This document shows positions 24,480-26,109 of a stretch of DNA of 26,109 nt, piece after piece. The notes below the pieces were generated by a model. That model ran no database searches. It was not told where the DNA came from and worked only from the letters and a program-made list of their open reading frames with translations. The stretch's first letter is position 1; every line of letters starts with the position of its first letter. This DNA comes from Caldisericaceae bacterium (GTDB lineage: Bacteria > Calditrichota > Calditrichia > Calditrichales > Calditrichaceae): contig JAGHBR010000281.1 in NCBI GenBank assembly GCA_021160885.1, positions 1 to 26,109 of the forward strand, in the 5' to 3' direction. A program made the translations under genes and the position numbers.

Positions 24480-25165
24480 ATGCCATTTTTCTTTTTCGAT
24501 CCAACGATGATTTTACTGATCCCTGCTTTTGTTTAGCCGTTTGGGCTCAAATAAAAGTAAAAACTACCTACAATAAATTTAAGAAAATCGCTGCGGCCAA
24601 CGGTTTGCGAGGCGCTGAGGGGGCCAAGTACATTTTACAGAAAAACGGAATTTATGATGTGGAAGTAGAACCCGTACCAGGTGAGTTAAGTGATCATTAC
24701 GATCCACGAGTTAAAAAAGTCCGTCTTTCGGAGTACAATTATGCCAGTAATTCATTGGCCGCCATTGCCGTGGCAGCACATGAGGTGGGTCATGCCATTC
24801 AGCATGCCCATGGCTACATGCCGCTCAAACTACGGCATGCCATTTTACCGGTAACTAATTTTGCTTCTTATGCCGCCTTTCCGCTGTTCTTTATTGGATT
24901 TTTGTTCAATGGCGGTATTTTAATGCAATTAGGCATCATCTTTTTTGCAGCGGTTGTTTTGTTTCATGTAGTAACCTTGCCGGTTGAATTTAATGCCAGC
25001 TGGCGGGCTTTAAACCAATTAAAAAGTTCCGGATTGTTGATGGGAACTGAAGTAACAGCAGCCCGTAAAGTGTTAACGGCTGCCGCTTTAACTTATGTCG
25101 CTGCAGCCGCAATGGCTTTATTAGAATTACTACGCTTAATCATTTTAGCAAATAGTCGTGATTAA
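24480..25165 (+). pseudogene. YugP-type membrane zinc metallopeptidase (Zn_peptidase_2), one frameshift
   Basis: ATG 24480 opens a frame reading MPFFFFDPTMILLIPAFV before a TAG at 24534-24536. The rest of the protein continues in another frame from VWAQIKVKTTYNKF (about 24539) to 25165. One extra T in the TTT at 24532-24534 would restore an uninterrupted 229-residue protein, the normal YugP length. The body carries YVEPVPG-like LSDHYDPR, the zinc motif HEVGH (within AVAAHEVGHAIQ) and two or three transmembrane segments. An internal TTG at 24605 gives a shorter 186-residue frame but would lose the first membrane segment and family N terminus. Either the gene is newly broken, a base was missed in sequencing, or slippage occurs; no classic slippery heptamer is present. 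Next gene: htrA after 16 bases. Confidence 0.8.
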
Positions 25166-25181
25166 CTGAAAGGAGGTTGAG

Positions 25182-26109
25182 ATGAGTAGAATGAGACATT
25201 CTCTGGCGATGGTATTTGGCTTGATTTTAATCGGCATTGTGATTGGAGTGGTTTTGACCACCAATTTTAATCTGGACTCCAAATCATTAGCCGGTACCAC
25301 GGAAAAAGTTTACACTGAAGCTACTGGAAATCAATCGGAACAGGCAATCACCGCAGGAAACTTTAATCCCAATTCCATGTTTACCGATGTGGTGGAAAAA
25401 GTGCGTCCATCGATCGTGTCTATTTACACAACCAAAACCATAAAATTGAGAGAAAATCCCTTTTTCTTCTTTTTCCGTGATTTTGGTAACATTCCTGAAG
25501 AGCAATTACCTCAGCCCGAAATGAAACAGCAGGGCCTGGGTTCGGGAATCATTATCAGTGAAGATGGTTATATTTTGACCAACAACCATGTGGTGGAAGA
25601 TGTGGATGAACTGCGCGTCAAGCTAATCGACAATTCCGAGTACGAAGCAAAGGTGGTTGGCACTGATCCTTCAACAGACATAGCCCTGATTAAAATTGAT
25701 GCCAAAAACTTGCCCGTGGCCATCCTTGGCGATTCAGACAAATTAAGAATCGGAGAATGGGTGCTGGCCATTGGTAATCCACTCAATTTAACTTCCACGG
25801 TTACAGCTGGCATTGTAAGCGCCCTTCATCGTAGCATTGACGTTTTGAGGGGAAGAAACAATGTGACCAGTATAGAAAATTTTATTCAAACCGATGCTGC
25901 CATTAATCCAGGTAATAGTGGAGGAGCACTGCTCAATTTGCGGGGTGAAGTCATTGGTGTCAATACAGCTATTGCCACAACGACTCGTTACTACATGGGC
26001 TATGGCTTTGCTGTACCAATAAATATTGCCAAGGCTGTTGTTGACGACATTATTAAGTATGGTGAAGTTAAAAGAGGTTACCTGGGTGTGTACATTTCCG
26101 AAGTGACAC
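25182..26109 (+). CDS. degP: HtrA/DegP-family serine protease (3' end outside window)
   Basis: The first 309 codons of a periplasmic trypsin-like protease; the window ends inside it. An N-terminal hydrophobic anchor (about 8-26) is followed by a linker and the protease domain (about 65-285). The catalytic triad is His136 (TNNHVV), Asp166 (STDIALIKI) and Ser246 (GNSGGAL). After it, GYLGVYISEV is the beginning of the first PDZ domain. AAGGAGG lies five bases before ATG 25182. A phenylalanine-rich insertion (NPFFFFFRDFG, 92-102) matches the loop seen in DegP/MucD proteins. It follows the zinc-peptidase gene by 16 bases and is likely co-transcribed. Role: degradation of misfolded envelope proteins. 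Confidence 0.93.
   Translation, partial: MSRMRHSLAMVFGLILIGIVIGVVLTTNFNLDSKSLAGTTEKVYTEATGNQSEQAITAGNFNPNSMFTDVVEKVRPSIVSIYTTKTIKLRENPFFFFFRDFGNIPEEQLPQPEMKQQGLGSGIIISEDGYILTNNHVVEDVDELRVKLIDNSEYEAKVVGTDPSTDIALIKIDAKNLPVAILGDSDKLRIGEWVLAIGNPLNLTSTVTAGIVSALHRSIDVLRGRNNVTSIENFIQTDAAINPGNSGGALLNLRGEVIGVNTAIATTTRYYMGYGFAVPINIAKAVVDDIIKYGEVKRGYLGVYISEVT

Overview
The window reads as a dense stretch of the chromosome of a Gram-negative (diderm) bacterium with AT-rich DNA (about 40% GC by eye). The diderm envelope is inferred from an ExbB-ExbD-ExbD-TonB set, an Omp85/BamA-type beta-barrel with a POTRA domain, and periplasmic S41 and HtrA proteases. The mix of a GH57 4-alpha-glucanotransferase/amylase, pyruvoyl-dependent arginine decarboxylase, a Myxococcus-like MglA and many LC7 proteins would fit a deep-branching, possibly thermophilic lineage such as Calditrichota (Caldithrix-like). 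That assignment is inference from gene content, not a database match. No rRNA, tRNA, CRISPR, insertion sequence or phage gene was seen.

Region 1 (399-5587, + strand) is a compact signalling module: a soluble PAS histidine kinase, an overlapping single-domain response regulator, a DUF4388-Roadblock/LC7 fusion, a second LC7-like protein, a small two-part protein of unknown function, a two-pass membrane HAMP sensor with no output domain, a third LC7 protein, and an MglA-type GTPase. It closes with a strong intrinsic terminator. It looks like a polarity/GTPase switch wired to a two-component system and a membrane sensor, and is the best candidate for a little-described system here.

Region 2 (5686-13146, +) is a tightly spaced run: UMF1/Atg22-type MFS transporter, membrane-anchored gluzincin metallopeptidase, pyruvoyl arginine decarboxylase, agmatinase (arginine to agmatine to putrescine), GH57 glucan enzyme and S41 carboxy-terminal processing protease. 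Region 3 (13267-15381, +) is exbB-exbD-exbD-tonB with its own candidate promoter and terminator. Region 4 (15435-19586, +) holds a YegS/DagK-like lipid kinase, a hotdog thioesterase, an HD-domain dNTP triphosphohydrolase and an M20 metallopeptidase, followed by a terminator.

Region 5 (19663-20596, +) is an exported di-heme c-type cytochrome-like gene broken by frameshift(s). Region 6 (24235-20816, - strand) is a three-gene operon: NYN-domain RNase-like protein, PHP-domain phosphoesterase-like protein and POTRA/beta-barrel outer-membrane protein. Region 7 (24480-end, +) is a YugP-type zinc metallopeptidase with one frameshift near its N terminus, then a DegP/HtrA protease cut off by the window edge. 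The two gene-free gaps over 300 bases (1-398 and 16767-17140) each contain the same short degenerate repeat with a 10-base period.
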